Assembly: GCF_005893125.1 (NCBI RefSeq)
Contig: NZ_VCJS01000026.1
Span: 28,610 to 92,609 of the forward strand
DNA from: Nonomuraea basaltis
GTDB lineage: Bacteria; Actinomycetota; Actinomycetes; Streptosporangiales; Streptosporangiaceae
Direction of reading: 5' to 3'
DNA: 64,000 bases
Part shown: positions 32,517-40,292 of the stretch, piece after piece
Numbering within the stretch: the first letter of the stretch is position 1
How the letters are laid out: each line of letters opens with the position of its first letter
Translations under genes and position numbers: made by a program
The notes under the pieces: model-generated
Databases searched by the model: none
The model's input: the letters and a program-made list of their open reading frames with translations, nothing else
Told to the model about the DNA's origin: nothing

Positions 32517-35084
32517 ATGGAAGAACGGACCGTACACGCGCTCGACGGCCGCGGCACGGTACTGGACTGGCTGATCAGCCCCGCCTGGCGGGAACCCGCT
32601 GACGACCTCGGGAAACACCTGAGTGCCGATGGGAGCCCGTGGGGAGGGCGGGGCCGGTGGCGGCTCACCAACGGCCCGGATGTGACCCCGTTCAAGGAAG
32701 AGCTCTACCGGCATCGGCCATTGCCGCGCGACCCCGTGACCGGCCCGATCACCGAAGGCGGCCCGATCGGCTACCTGGGGCACACCGGGGAGTGGCGTCG
32801 GGTGCACACCGGCGCCGACGGCTTGGTGGACTGGAGCGAGTTCTGCTTCACCCCTGAGTACCGGGTCGCGCTCGCGGCCACCGTCCTGGAGGTCGACCAG
32901 GCCGAGTGGCGGACGCTCCGGCTGGCGTCGACCGGGCCGACGCTGCTGTTCCTCAACGGTGAACTGCTGGAGGAGTCGGACTCCTTCACCTACATGGAGC
33001 CTGCCGAGCATGTCCGGCGGGTGTGGCTGCCCTCCGGCACCTCGACCGTGGTCGTCGCCTCGTGGCAGGTGGCCTTCCGTGAGTGCAGGCAGATCCTGCG
33101 GCTGCGCGTGGACGGGTTGCCCGTCCGCGTCGTCCTGCCCGGCGCCGGCGCTCGCGAGGACACCGGCGCCGTCGCCGAACGCATCCTCGACGCCGTGGGT
33201 GTGACCCGCTGGGGCACCACCGACGGCACGGTGCCGATCGTCGGGCCGGACGGCGCCGTGCTGCGCGTGCGCTGGGCGGATCAAGAGCGTCTCGTACGGC
33301 TGACCGGCGGACGGGCGACGCTGCGGCTCGACAAGATCGAAGGGGACGGCGGGGCCGGGAACGCCTCCATGTTGTCGACCGGGGAGACGATGCTGCGGGT
33401 TTCCGTCGGCGATTCACCGGTGTACAGGGAGTTCCCGGTTGCCGTCCTGCCCGGGGAGTACCGCTCGGCGCCGGGGGGCGATCCCGCCACCTGGCGAGCC
33501 GAATTCCTGCGCCACGCCGCCGGCACGGACGGCACCTCCGCCGCCGAGCTGGTACGCGCCGCCGAGGACCCGTCGTATGCCGTCACAGGTCTCACCCGCG
33601 CCCTGTGGATGATCGACAACAGGGCCGACTGCGCCGACTTCGAGGCGATCGGGCTGGCGCATCTCTGGCACCGGGCCTCCACCTGGGCGCCCGGCCTGCG
33701 CGAGCGGGTACGGCAGGCGATGCTCGGCTTCAAGTACTGGATCGACCAGCCCGGCCTGGACGCCATGTGCTACTTCACCGAGAACCATCAGCTCGTCTGG
33801 CACACGGCGGAGCTGCTGTGGGGCACTGCGCTGAGCGACGAGACGTTCCCCAATACCGGCTGGACCGGCGCCCAGCACGCCGCGCACGGGTGCGACCTGG
33901 CGGCCGAGTGGATGCGCCGCAAGCTCGCCGGCGGGTTCAGCGAGTTCGACTCCAACGCCTATCTCGCGATCGACCTGCTCGCCCTGGTCTCGCTGGTGGA
34001 GTTCGCCGAGGACGCCGAGATCAGGACGCTCGCGGCGGGGGTCGCGGACCGGGTGCTGTTCAGCCTGGCGGCGAACTCCTGGCGCGGCATCCACGGATGC
34101 GCGCACGGCCGCTCCTACGTGTCCACGCTGCGGTCGTCGCGGCTGGAGGAAACCGCGCCGATCATGTGGCTGTGCTTCGGCACCGGCGCGCTCAACGACG
34201 CCGTCCTCCCGGCCGCCGTGATCGCCACCGCGCGCCGCTACCGCATGCCCGAGGTGATCCGCCAGGCCGCGAACGATCTGCCGGACCGGTGGTGGGGCAG
34301 GCAGAGCTACCGCGGGGAGTACCGGTTCGCCCACGACCTGCTCAGCAGGCCGTACGGGTCGGACGCGACGGTGTTCAAGACCCCGGACGTGATGCTCTCG
34401 TGCGCCAACGACTACCGTCCCGGCCTGCCCGGGCTCCAGGAGCACATCTGGGGCGCCACCCTGGGCCCGGAGACCCAGGTGTTCGTCACGCACGCGCCGA
34501 ACTCCTCCACCTCGCCGTCGGCCCGGCCCAACGCCTGGGCCGGCAACCGAATCCTGCCCAGGGCCCGCCAGCACGAAGGCACGGTCCTGGCGCTGTATCG
34601 GATCCCGGGCGACGACGTGATGGGCTACACGCACGCCTGGTTCCCCATCGCCGAGTTCGATGAGTGGACCCAGACGGGCGTGTGGACCGTCGGGCGCAAG
34701 GGCAACGGCTACGTCGCGCTCGCCACGGAAGGCGGGGCGGAGCCGATCACCACGGGACCCGACGCCTGGCAGGAGCTTCGGCCGCGCGGAGCGGGCACCG
34801 CATGGATCTGCACCGTCGGACGGCACGCCGACTTCGTCGCGTCCCTGACCGAACCCCGTTTCACCCGCGACGGGGTCGGCTTCACCACTCCCGAAGGTGC
34901 CGACCTGAACTTGACGTGGAGCGGCCCTTTCACTGTGGACGGACGCCCGGCCGACCTCGCCGCCGACGGCACCATCGCCCCGGTACTCCAGCTCGACAAC
35001 CCCTACACCCGGCTCGAGTTCGGCGCCGGCACGCTCTCCATCGGATCACACGTGATCGACCTCCAGAAGGGCAGGAGCACATGA
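32517..35084 (+). CDS. Large uncharacterised protein, candidate (alpha/alpha) toroid glycosidase
   Basis: An 855-residue cytoplasmic protein with no signal peptide that I cannot assign to a named family. The first ~330 residues look beta-rich, with a carbohydrate-binding-like jelly roll (WRTLRLASTGPTLLFLNGEL). From about 340 to 700 there are repeated helices with Trp/His-rich loops typical of (alpha/alpha)6 toroids: HLWHRASTWAPGLRERVRQ, MCYFTENHQLVWHTAELLWG, EFDSNAYLAIDLLALVSLVE. The end is beta-rich again. The layout recalls heparinase-like or GH-type toroid enzymes. Position between the importer and GH105 suggests it cuts or modifies the imported oligosaccharide. YFTENHQ is a good candidate active-site segment. 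Confidence 0.7.
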   Translation: MEERTVHALDGRGTVLDWLISPAWREPADDLGKHLSADGSPWGGRGRWRLTNGPDVTPFKEELYRHRPLPRDPVTGPITEGGPIGYLGHTGEWRRVHTGADGLVDWSEFCFTPEYRVALAATVLEVDQAEWRTLRLASTGPTLLFLNGELLEESDSFTYMEPAEHVRRVWLPSGTSTVVVASWQVAFRECRQILRLRVDGLPVRVVLPGAGAREDTGAVAERILDAVGVTRWGTTDGTVPIVGPDGAVLRVRWADQERLVRLTGGRATLRLDKIEGDGGAGNASMLSTGETMLRVSVGDSPVYREFPVAVLPGEYRSAPGGDPATWRAEFLRHAAGTDGTSAAELVRAAEDPSYAVTGLTRALWMIDNRADCADFEAIGLAHLWHRASTWAPGLRERVRQAMLGFKYWIDQPGLDAMCYFTENHQLVWHTAELLWGTALSDETFPNTGWTGAQHAAHGCDLAAEWMRRKLAGGFSEFDSNAYLAIDLLALVSLVEFAEDAEIRTLAAGVADRVLFSLAANSWRGIHGCAHGRSYVSTLRSSRLEETAPIMWLCFGTGALNDAVLPAAVIATARRYRMPEVIRQAANDLPDRWWGRQSYRGEYRFAHDLLSRPYGSDATVFKTPDVMLSCANDYRPGLPGLQEHIWGATLGPETQVFVTHAPNSSTSPSARPNAWAGNRILPRARQHEGTVLALYRIPGDDVMGYTHAWFPIAEFDEWTQTGVWTVGRKGNGYVALATEGGAEPITTGPDAWQELRPRGAGTAWICTVGRHADFVASLTEPRFTRDGVGFTTPEGADLNLTWSGPFTVDGRPADLAADGTIAPVLQLDNPYTRLEFGAGTLSIGSHVIDLQKGRST

Positions 35085-35146
35085 GCGAGCGGACAATCAG
35101 GCACAGCATCGTCTCGATCATGCGGCCGGCGAAGGAGGGGGCATGA
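35081..35146 (+). CDS. 21-codon ORF coupling two pectin genes
   Basis: ATG 35081 overlaps the preceding stop by 4 bp (ATGA), and its own TGA overlaps the next ATG the same way. It encodes MSERTIRHSIVSIMRPAKEG plus a final Ala. GGAGG-like sequence inside its end (AAGGAGGGGGC) is the ribosome site of GH105. It may serve only for translational coupling; the peptide is unlike anything I know. Confidence 0.35.
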   Translation: MSERTIRHSIVSIMRPAKEGA

Positions 35147-36204
35147 TTGAGACTCGTGGCCTCGACACCAGCCAGGCGAGCCGGTCCGAGCCGCCGCGGC
35201 GGCCCGCCGATCTGGCGGATCTCACCCCAGAGGTCCTCGCCAAGACCGCCGGGCGCATCGCCGACCGGGCCGCGGCCATGGGCCTCACGCACTGGTTCTG
35301 GGGCGAGGGCGTCGTCCTCCAGGGCATGATGCGCCTGACCCCTGCGCATCCGTTCGTCACCGAGTTCGTCGACGGGCACCTGCGCGACGGCATCGAGCTC
35401 GGCCACGTCAACAATCTGGCGCCCGGCGCCGTCTGCGCCGACCTGTACGGGGCGACCGGCGAGCGCCGCTACGCCGACGCGTGCGAGCGCATGCTGGACT
35501 GGCTGCGCAGCGAAGACGCCGTGACCCGCGCGCCCGGTGGCGCCATCGAGCACTGGCCCGGCGGGGTCTGGGCCGACACCGCCTACATGTGCGGCACCTT
35601 CCTCATCCACTATGGGCTGCACGCCGGCCGGCCCGAGCTGATCGAGGAGGCGGGCGAGCAGATCCTCGCCCACGCCGAGGTCCTCCAGCACCCCGAAACC
35701 GCGCTGTACGCGCACGGGTCCCACGAGGGCCGGACGATCTGGAACTTCTGGGGCCGCGCCAACGCCTGGACCGCGCTGGCGTCGGTCGAATACCTCGAGG
35801 CCGGAGGAGCCCAGTCCGAGCGGATCCGCGAGGTGCTGCGCCGCCAGCTGCTCGCGCTGGCCGGCCATCAGCCCGCGCACGGAGTATGGGACGTGCTGGT
35901 CGACGGGCAGCCGGAGAACCGCGGCATCCCCGAGACCTCCGCCGCCGCCGGCATCGCCGCCGCGATGTTCCGCGCGGCCGCCCTCGGCATAGAGCCGGAA
36001 CCACTGCGCCGTCGCGCATGGCGCGCCCTCGCCGGTGTCCACGCCTACGTGGCCGACGACGGCACGCTCACCCGCACCAGCGCCGGCACGATCCTGCAAC
36101 TGCTGCCGTTCGGCTACTCGGTCATCCGCGACGACCTGATCCAGCCATGGGGCCAGGGCCTGGCCCTGCAGGCGTACGCGGCGGCCCTCCGGGAGGACAC
36201 ATGA
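35143..36204 (+). CDS. GH105 unsaturated rhamnogalacturonyl hydrolase
   Basis: A 353-residue (alpha/alpha)6 enzyme of the YteR/YesR family, which removes the unsaturated galacturonate from the non-reducing end of rhamnogalacturonan or pectin oligomers left by lyases. Diagnostic segments are HWFWGEGVVLQGMMRL, GGAIEHWPGGVWADTAYMCG and IWNFWGRANAWTAL. D145 in WADTAYMCG corresponds to the catalytic Asp143 of YteR. There is no signal peptide, so it acts on imported oligosaccharides. It starts within ATGA of the 21-codon ORF, has AAGGAGGGGG upstream, and overlaps kduI by 4 bp. The product feeds KduI and KduD. Confidence 0.93.
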   Translation: MIETRGLDTSQASRSEPPRRPADLADLTPEVLAKTAGRIADRAAAMGLTHWFWGEGVVLQGMMRLTPAHPFVTEFVDGHLRDGIELGHVNNLAPGAVCADLYGATGERRYADACERMLDWLRSEDAVTRAPGGAIEHWPGGVWADTAYMCGTFLIHYGLHAGRPELIEEAGEQILAHAEVLQHPETALYAHGSHEGRTIWNFWGRANAWTALASVEYLEAGGAQSERIREVLRRQLLALAGHQPAHGVWDVLVDGQPENRGIPETSAAAGIAAAMFRAAALGIEPEPLRRRAWRALAGVHAYVADDGTLTRTSAGTILQLLPFGYSVIRDDLIQPWGQGLALQAYAAALREDT

Positions 36205-37022
36205 ACATCAGGCACGCCACCGACCCGGACCAGATCCCGGGATTCGACACCGACGCGCTGCGCTCGCGTTTCCTCGTCGAGGATCTCTTCGGCAGCGACA
36301 TCAGCATGGTGTACAGCCACGAGGACCGCATCGTCATCGGCGGCGTGCGCCCGTCGGGCGCGCCCGTGAGGCTGGAGAGCGCCGAGCCGCTGAGGGCCGA
36401 GTATTTCCTCGCCCGCCGTGAGCTCGGCGTGGTCAACGTCGGCATGGACGCGGGCACGGTCACCGTGGACGGCGCCGACCACAAGGTAGGGGTCAAGGAG
36501 GTCCTCTACATCGGCAAGGGCAGCCGCGAGGTCACCTTCGCCGGCGACGGCGGGGCCGCCTTCTATCTCGTGTCCACCCCGGCGCACGCCACGCACCCCA
36601 CGCGCAAGGGCACCCTGGCCGACGCCACCCCGGTCCGCCTCGGCGAGCAGCGCAGCTCCAACGAGCGCACCATCTACAAGTTCATTCACGCCGATGGCAT
36701 CCAGAGCTGCCAGCTCGTCCTCGGGATCACGGAGCTCGCCGCCGGCAGCATGTGGAACACCATGCCCGCACACCTCCATGACCGGCGCACCGAGGTCTAC
36801 CTGTACTTCGGCCTCGAGCCGAGCGATCGGGTCGTCCATTTGATGGGCCGTCCCGATCAGACCCGCAACCTCATCGTCGCCGACCGGCAGGCCGTCATCT
36901 CGCCGCCTTGGTCGATCCACTGCGGCTTCGGGACCGGCGACTACGCCTTCGTGTGGGCCATGGGCGGGGAGAACATCGACTACACCGACGTCGAGCCGTA
37001 CCCGATCACGGAGCTGCGATGA
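36201..37022 (+). CDS. kduI: 5-dehydro-4-deoxy-D-glucuronate isomerase
   Basis: KduI converts 5-keto-4-deoxyuronate, released from unsaturated uronides, to 2,5-diketo-3-deoxygluconate. The 273-residue protein begins MNIRHATDPDQIPGFDT and has the cupin metal ligands H191, H193, E198 and H240, each exactly five residues before those of E. coli KduI (196, 198, 203, 245). ATG 36201 overlaps the GH105 stop (ATGA) and follows GGGAGGAC. It overlaps kduD by 4 bp. It is intact and of normal length. Confidence 0.96.
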   Translation: MNIRHATDPDQIPGFDTDALRSRFLVEDLFGSDISMVYSHEDRIVIGGVRPSGAPVRLESAEPLRAEYFLARRELGVVNVGMDAGTVTVDGADHKVGVKEVLYIGKGSREVTFAGDGGAAFYLVSTPAHATHPTRKGTLADATPVRLGEQRSSNERTIYKFIHADGIQSCQLVLGITELAAGSMWNTMPAHLHDRRTEVYLYFGLEPSDRVVHLMGRPDQTRNLIVADRQAVISPPWSIHCGFGTGDYAFVWAMGGENIDYTDVEPYPITELR

Positions 37023-37774
37023 ACCGGCTGTTCGACCTGACCGGCCGTACGGCGCTCGTCACGGGCTCGCGTACCGGCATCGGCCAGGCGATCGCGATCG
37101 GCCTCGCCCAGGCGGGAGCCGACCTGGTGCTCCACGGTCACCACGACGACCTCGACGAAACCCAGGCGGCGGTCGAGGCGCACCACCGCTCGGCCCGGCG
37201 GTGGATTCGCGACCTTGCCCATGTTCCTGGACTCGCCGGCGACATTGAGGGCCTGCTCGCCGATACCCGTGTGGACATCCTGGTGAACAATGCCGGGATC
37301 ATCCGCCGATCGCCCGCCGTCGACATGGGAGACGAGGATTGGGAAGCGGTGATGACCACCAACCTCGACGCCGTGTTCACGATCACGCGGGCCGCGGGGA
37401 AACGCATGCTGGCCCGCCGTACCGGAAAGATCATCTCGATCGCGTCGCTGCTGTCCTTCCAGGGCGGTGTCAACGTCGCCGCGTACACGGCGAGCAAGCA
37501 CGCGGTCGTGGGCATGACCCGCGCGCTGGCCAACGAGTGGGCCCGCGACGGCGTCCAGGTCAACGCCATCGCGCCCGGCTACATCGCCACCGGCAACACG
37601 GCCGCGCTGCGCGCCGACCCAGTGCGGGAGCCGCAGATCAGCGGCCGCATCCCCGCCGGTCGCTGGGGCACGCCCGCCGATCTGGTGGGCGCCGCCGTAT
37701 TCCTCGCCGCTCCCGCATCCGACTATGTGTGCGGCCATGTGCTGACCGTCGACGGCGGCTGGCTCGCTCGCTGA
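37019..37774 (+). CDS. kduD: 2-dehydro-3-deoxy-D-gluconate 5-dehydrogenase
   Basis: KduD is the short-chain dehydrogenase that reduces 2,5-diketo-3-deoxygluconate to KDG, the step after KduI. The 251-residue protein has the cofactor motif TGSRTGIG (residues 15-22), NNAG (90-93), and catalytic S143, Y156 and K160. The C-terminus VDGGWLAR is typical. ATG 37019 overlaps the kduI stop. KDG kinase and KDPG aldolase are not in the window. The gene is the last of the iclR operon and converges on a GH28 gene 26 bp away. Confidence 0.95.
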   Translation: MNRLFDLTGRTALVTGSRTGIGQAIAIGLAQAGADLVLHGHHDDLDETQAAVEAHHRSARRWIRDLAHVPGLAGDIEGLLADTRVDILVNNAGIIRRSPAVDMGDEDWEAVMTTNLDAVFTITRAAGKRMLARRTGKIISIASLLSFQGGVNVAAYTASKHAVVGMTRALANEWARDGVQVNAIAPGYIATGNTAALRADPVREPQISGRIPAGRWGTPADLVGAAVFLAAPASDYVCGHVLTVDGGWLAR

Positions 37775-37800
37775 CGTGGGACATCCGGTAAGACCCGCGC

Positions 37801-39255
37801 TCAGACGCGGCGCCCGTTGATCCACACGTTGCGCAGCACGAGACCTGTCACGTCGCGCACGACGTCGTCCTCGGCCATCTCCTCGAACACGCTGTTGGTC
37901 ACCCGGACGTCGCGGATGGGGTTGTCCGGGTTGCCGATCAGGTGGAACGCCCGGGGCGCCCGTCCGGCACGCAGGTCGCGGATGTCGATGGCGCCGACGT
38001 CGGGGTAGTGCGGGCCGGTGTTCTTGTTCTCGTAATTCAGCGCCACCTCGATGACCGCGTCGGCGGCCTGGCCCACGGTGATGTCCTTGACATAGAGGTC
38101 CCTGACGTAGCCGCCGCGTTCGGGGTTGGTCTTGACGCGGATCGCGCGCTCCAGGCGTTCGCTGCTCATCGTGCAGTTCCACGCGAACACCCAGCGCACA
38201 CCGCCGGTGGTCTCGCTGCCGATGGTCACGCCGCCGTTGCCGTCGCGCATGACGCACGAGTCCACGAGCACGTTCATGGACGGCTCGTTCACCCGGCGGC
38301 CGTCGGCGTTCTTGCCCGCCTTGATCGCGACGCAGTCGTCGCCCGTGTTGAACTCGCACCGCTCGATGAGCACGTCCACGCACGACTCCGGGTCGCAGCC
38401 GTCGTTGTTCGGGCCGCGCGGGCTGTCCACGGTGACCTCGCGGATGGTGACGTTCGCGCACAGGACCGGGTGGATGTTCCACATGGGGGAGTCGCGGACC
38501 GTCACCCCCTCGATGAGGACGTTGCGGCACCGGTAGAGCTGGATCAGGTTCGGCCGCAGGTGGTGGCCCGCACCGAACACCCGCTCCGCCACCGGCACGC
38601 CCTCCTCGGCCATGGCCGCGAGCAGCTTCTTGTCGGGCCCCTCCGACGGCGGCGGGTCGCCCGACCAGTCCCACCAGTGCTCGGCGTCGGCCTGCCCGTC
38701 GATCGTGCCGCGCCCGGAGATGGCGACGTTGGTCCGGTCGTAGGCGTAGATGAACGGGGAGTAGTTCATCAGCTCGATGCCTTCGTAGCGGGTGTACACG
38801 GCCGGCAGGTAGTCGGCCGGGTCGCGGCTGAAGGCGATGGTCGCGCCCGCCTCCAGGTGCAGCTCGACGTTGTCGGCCAGGTGGACGGCGCCGGTCAGGT
38901 ACGTTCCGGCGGGCACGAGCACGCGCCCCCCGCCCGCCGCCGAGCAGGCCGCGATCGCCTGCCTGAAGGCGTCGGTGCACATCGTGGTCCCGTCGCCGGT
39001 CGCGCCGTGGTCCGTGATGGGGAAGGTGCGGTCGGGGAAGCGCGGCGGGCGGATCCGCCGCCTGATCTGCGGCACTTTGGCCCAGGCGGCGGCAGGGGCC
39101 GGCGTCGCCGCGTCCGTGGCAACGGGGTCCGAGGCCGACCTGCCCGGGCCGGCCGCGGTCGCCTCCGCCCGGCCCGGCGGCTGGGTCAGCAGCAGGCCGC
39201 CGACCGTCCCGGCGAGGAAGGTCCTGCGGGACTGCCCTGTCCGTGACTCGCCCAT
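37801..39255 (-). CDS. Tat-exported GH28 polygalacturonase-type glycosidase
   Basis: A 484-residue right-handed beta-helix enzyme. The N-terminus has a twin-arginine signal (SRRTFLAGTVGGLLL). The GH28 catalytic aspartates are in GPNNDGCDPESC and NTGDDCVAIKAG, and ERAIRVKTNPERGG corresponds to the RIK motif. It probably cuts homogalacturonan or rhamnogalacturonan outside the cell, the only clearly secreted enzyme of this locus. Two ATGs (39258, 39255) are adjacent; 39255 is preferred for spacing from GGGGAG. It is the last gene of an operon running from the GH29 gene at 44365. A decayed copy of its 3' end lies at 28123-28565. Confidence 0.9.
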   Translation of the reverse strand: MGESRTGQSRRTFLAGTVGGLLLTQPPGRAEATAAGPGRSASDPVATDAATPAPAAAWAKVPQIRRRIRPPRFPDRTFPITDHGATGDGTTMCTDAFRQAIAACSAAGGGRVLVPAGTYLTGAVHLADNVELHLEAGATIAFSRDPADYLPAVYTRYEGIELMNYSPFIYAYDRTNVAISGRGTIDGQADAEHWWDWSGDPPPSEGPDKKLLAAMAEEGVPVAERVFGAGHHLRPNLIQLYRCRNVLIEGVTVRDSPMWNIHPVLCANVTIREVTVDSPRGPNNDGCDPESCVDVLIERCEFNTGDDCVAIKAGKNADGRRVNEPSMNVLVDSCVMRDGNGGVTIGSETTGGVRWVFAWNCTMSSERLERAIRVKTNPERGGYVRDLYVKDITVGQAADAVIEVALNYENKNTGPHYPDVGAIDIRDLRAGRAPRAFHLIGNPDNPIRDVRVTNSVFEEMAEDDVVRDVTGLVLRNVWINGRRV

Positions 39256-40292
39256 CATGTTCTCCCCGGTCCGTGTGCCATCGAGATGCCGCGCCGCTCG
39301 GTCAGCGTGCGGTCTCCGACGCGGTAGGGCTCGCAGCGCCGCACTGCCGTGTAGAAGTGGTGGGGGCGGCCGTCGCGGGAGATCAGCGCGGGCTTGTGCG
39401 CGTAGGTGTCGTCGACCGAGCCCGGCGGGCCCACGTCGATGAGGATCTCGCCGCTCTTGCGCCAGGTCCGCAGGTCGCGCGAGACCGCGTAGCTCTCGCG
39501 GGCGTGCCCGTCGTACGAGAGCCCGAAGTAGAACATCACCCACCAGTCGCCGTCGCGCAGCACGCACGGGTCCGAGGCGAAGCGCTCGTCGAAGTCGCCC
39601 TCGCCGCCGTGCGGCACCACAGGCTGAGGGCTCGGCCGCTCCCAGCGTTCGAGGTCGGGGGAGACGGCGTAGCCGATCTGCTCGCGCCAGCCGGAGTAGG
39701 TGCGGTTCTTGGCGTTGTAGAAGCAGTAGTAGAGCCCGTCGTGGCGGAGCAGCCACGACTTGTACAGGCCGCCCCGCTCCCACGCGCCGCCGTCCTGCGG
39801 GCGCAGCACCGACCCGACGTCCTTCCAGGTACGCAGGTCGTCGCCGGCGCAGAACCCGATGACCGCCGCGCCCATCTCCATGCCGGGCTCGGGATAGGCG
39901 TGGTACGTGCCGATCGCCTGGCCGTCCACCCAGGTCACCTGGCCGTCCGAGTCGAGCCGGTTGTCGCGGACGATCGAGGTGAGCGCGGCGTTGTAGCGGC
40001 GGTACGGGTGGCCGGGGTCGCGTGGCACGATCACCTCGCCGGGGGTCCAGGTCACCAGGTCGGCGGAGCGGCTCAGCGCGGTCTGGTAGCCGACGCCGTC
40101 GAAGCCGACGTAGGTCATGAGATATTCGCCGCCGTCGGAGCACACGAACGGGCAGTCGGCGAAGAGCGCGTCGAAGCGGTCCGGCTCCCACGACGGCTCC
40201 ACCAGCAGGTGGCCGGCTTTGTGCGGGGTCCTGACGGGGGTCGCATCGTACGCGTCGCCGTCCGGGGCCGTGGCGCGCACGGCGTCGCTCAT
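39255..40292 (-). CDS. Five-bladed beta-propeller glycosidase (GH43-like)
   Basis: A 345-residue cytoplasmic protein with the repeated blade pattern of GH43/GH32/GH130-type propellers: DCPFVCSDGGEYLMTYVGF, RSADLVTWTP, LYKSWLLRHDGLYYCFYNAK, ASDPCVLRDGDWWVMFYFG and SRDLRTWRKSG. Acidic candidates are the Asp in DCPF, the Asp in SDPCV and the Glu in WERGG. The exact family is uncertain; GH43 arabinosidase-like or the RG-II-specific GH137 are options. Its ATG overlaps the GH78 stop by 4 bp and its stop overlaps the GH28 start. It probably removes arabinose or another side-chain sugar. Confidence 0.75.
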   Translation of the reverse strand: MSDAVRATAPDGDAYDATPVRTPHKAGHLLVEPSWEPDRFDALFADCPFVCSDGGEYLMTYVGFDGVGYQTALSRSADLVTWTPGEVIVPRDPGHPYRRYNAALTSIVRDNRLDSDGQVTWVDGQAIGTYHAYPEPGMEMGAAVIGFCAGDDLRTWKDVGSVLRPQDGGAWERGGLYKSWLLRHDGLYYCFYNAKNRTYSGWREQIGYAVSPDLERWERPSPQPVVPHGGEGDFDERFASDPCVLRDGDWWVMFYFGLSYDGHARESYAVSRDLRTWRKSGEILIDVGPPGSVDDTYAHKPALISRDGRPHHFYTAVRRCEPYRVGDRTLTERRGISMAHGPGRT

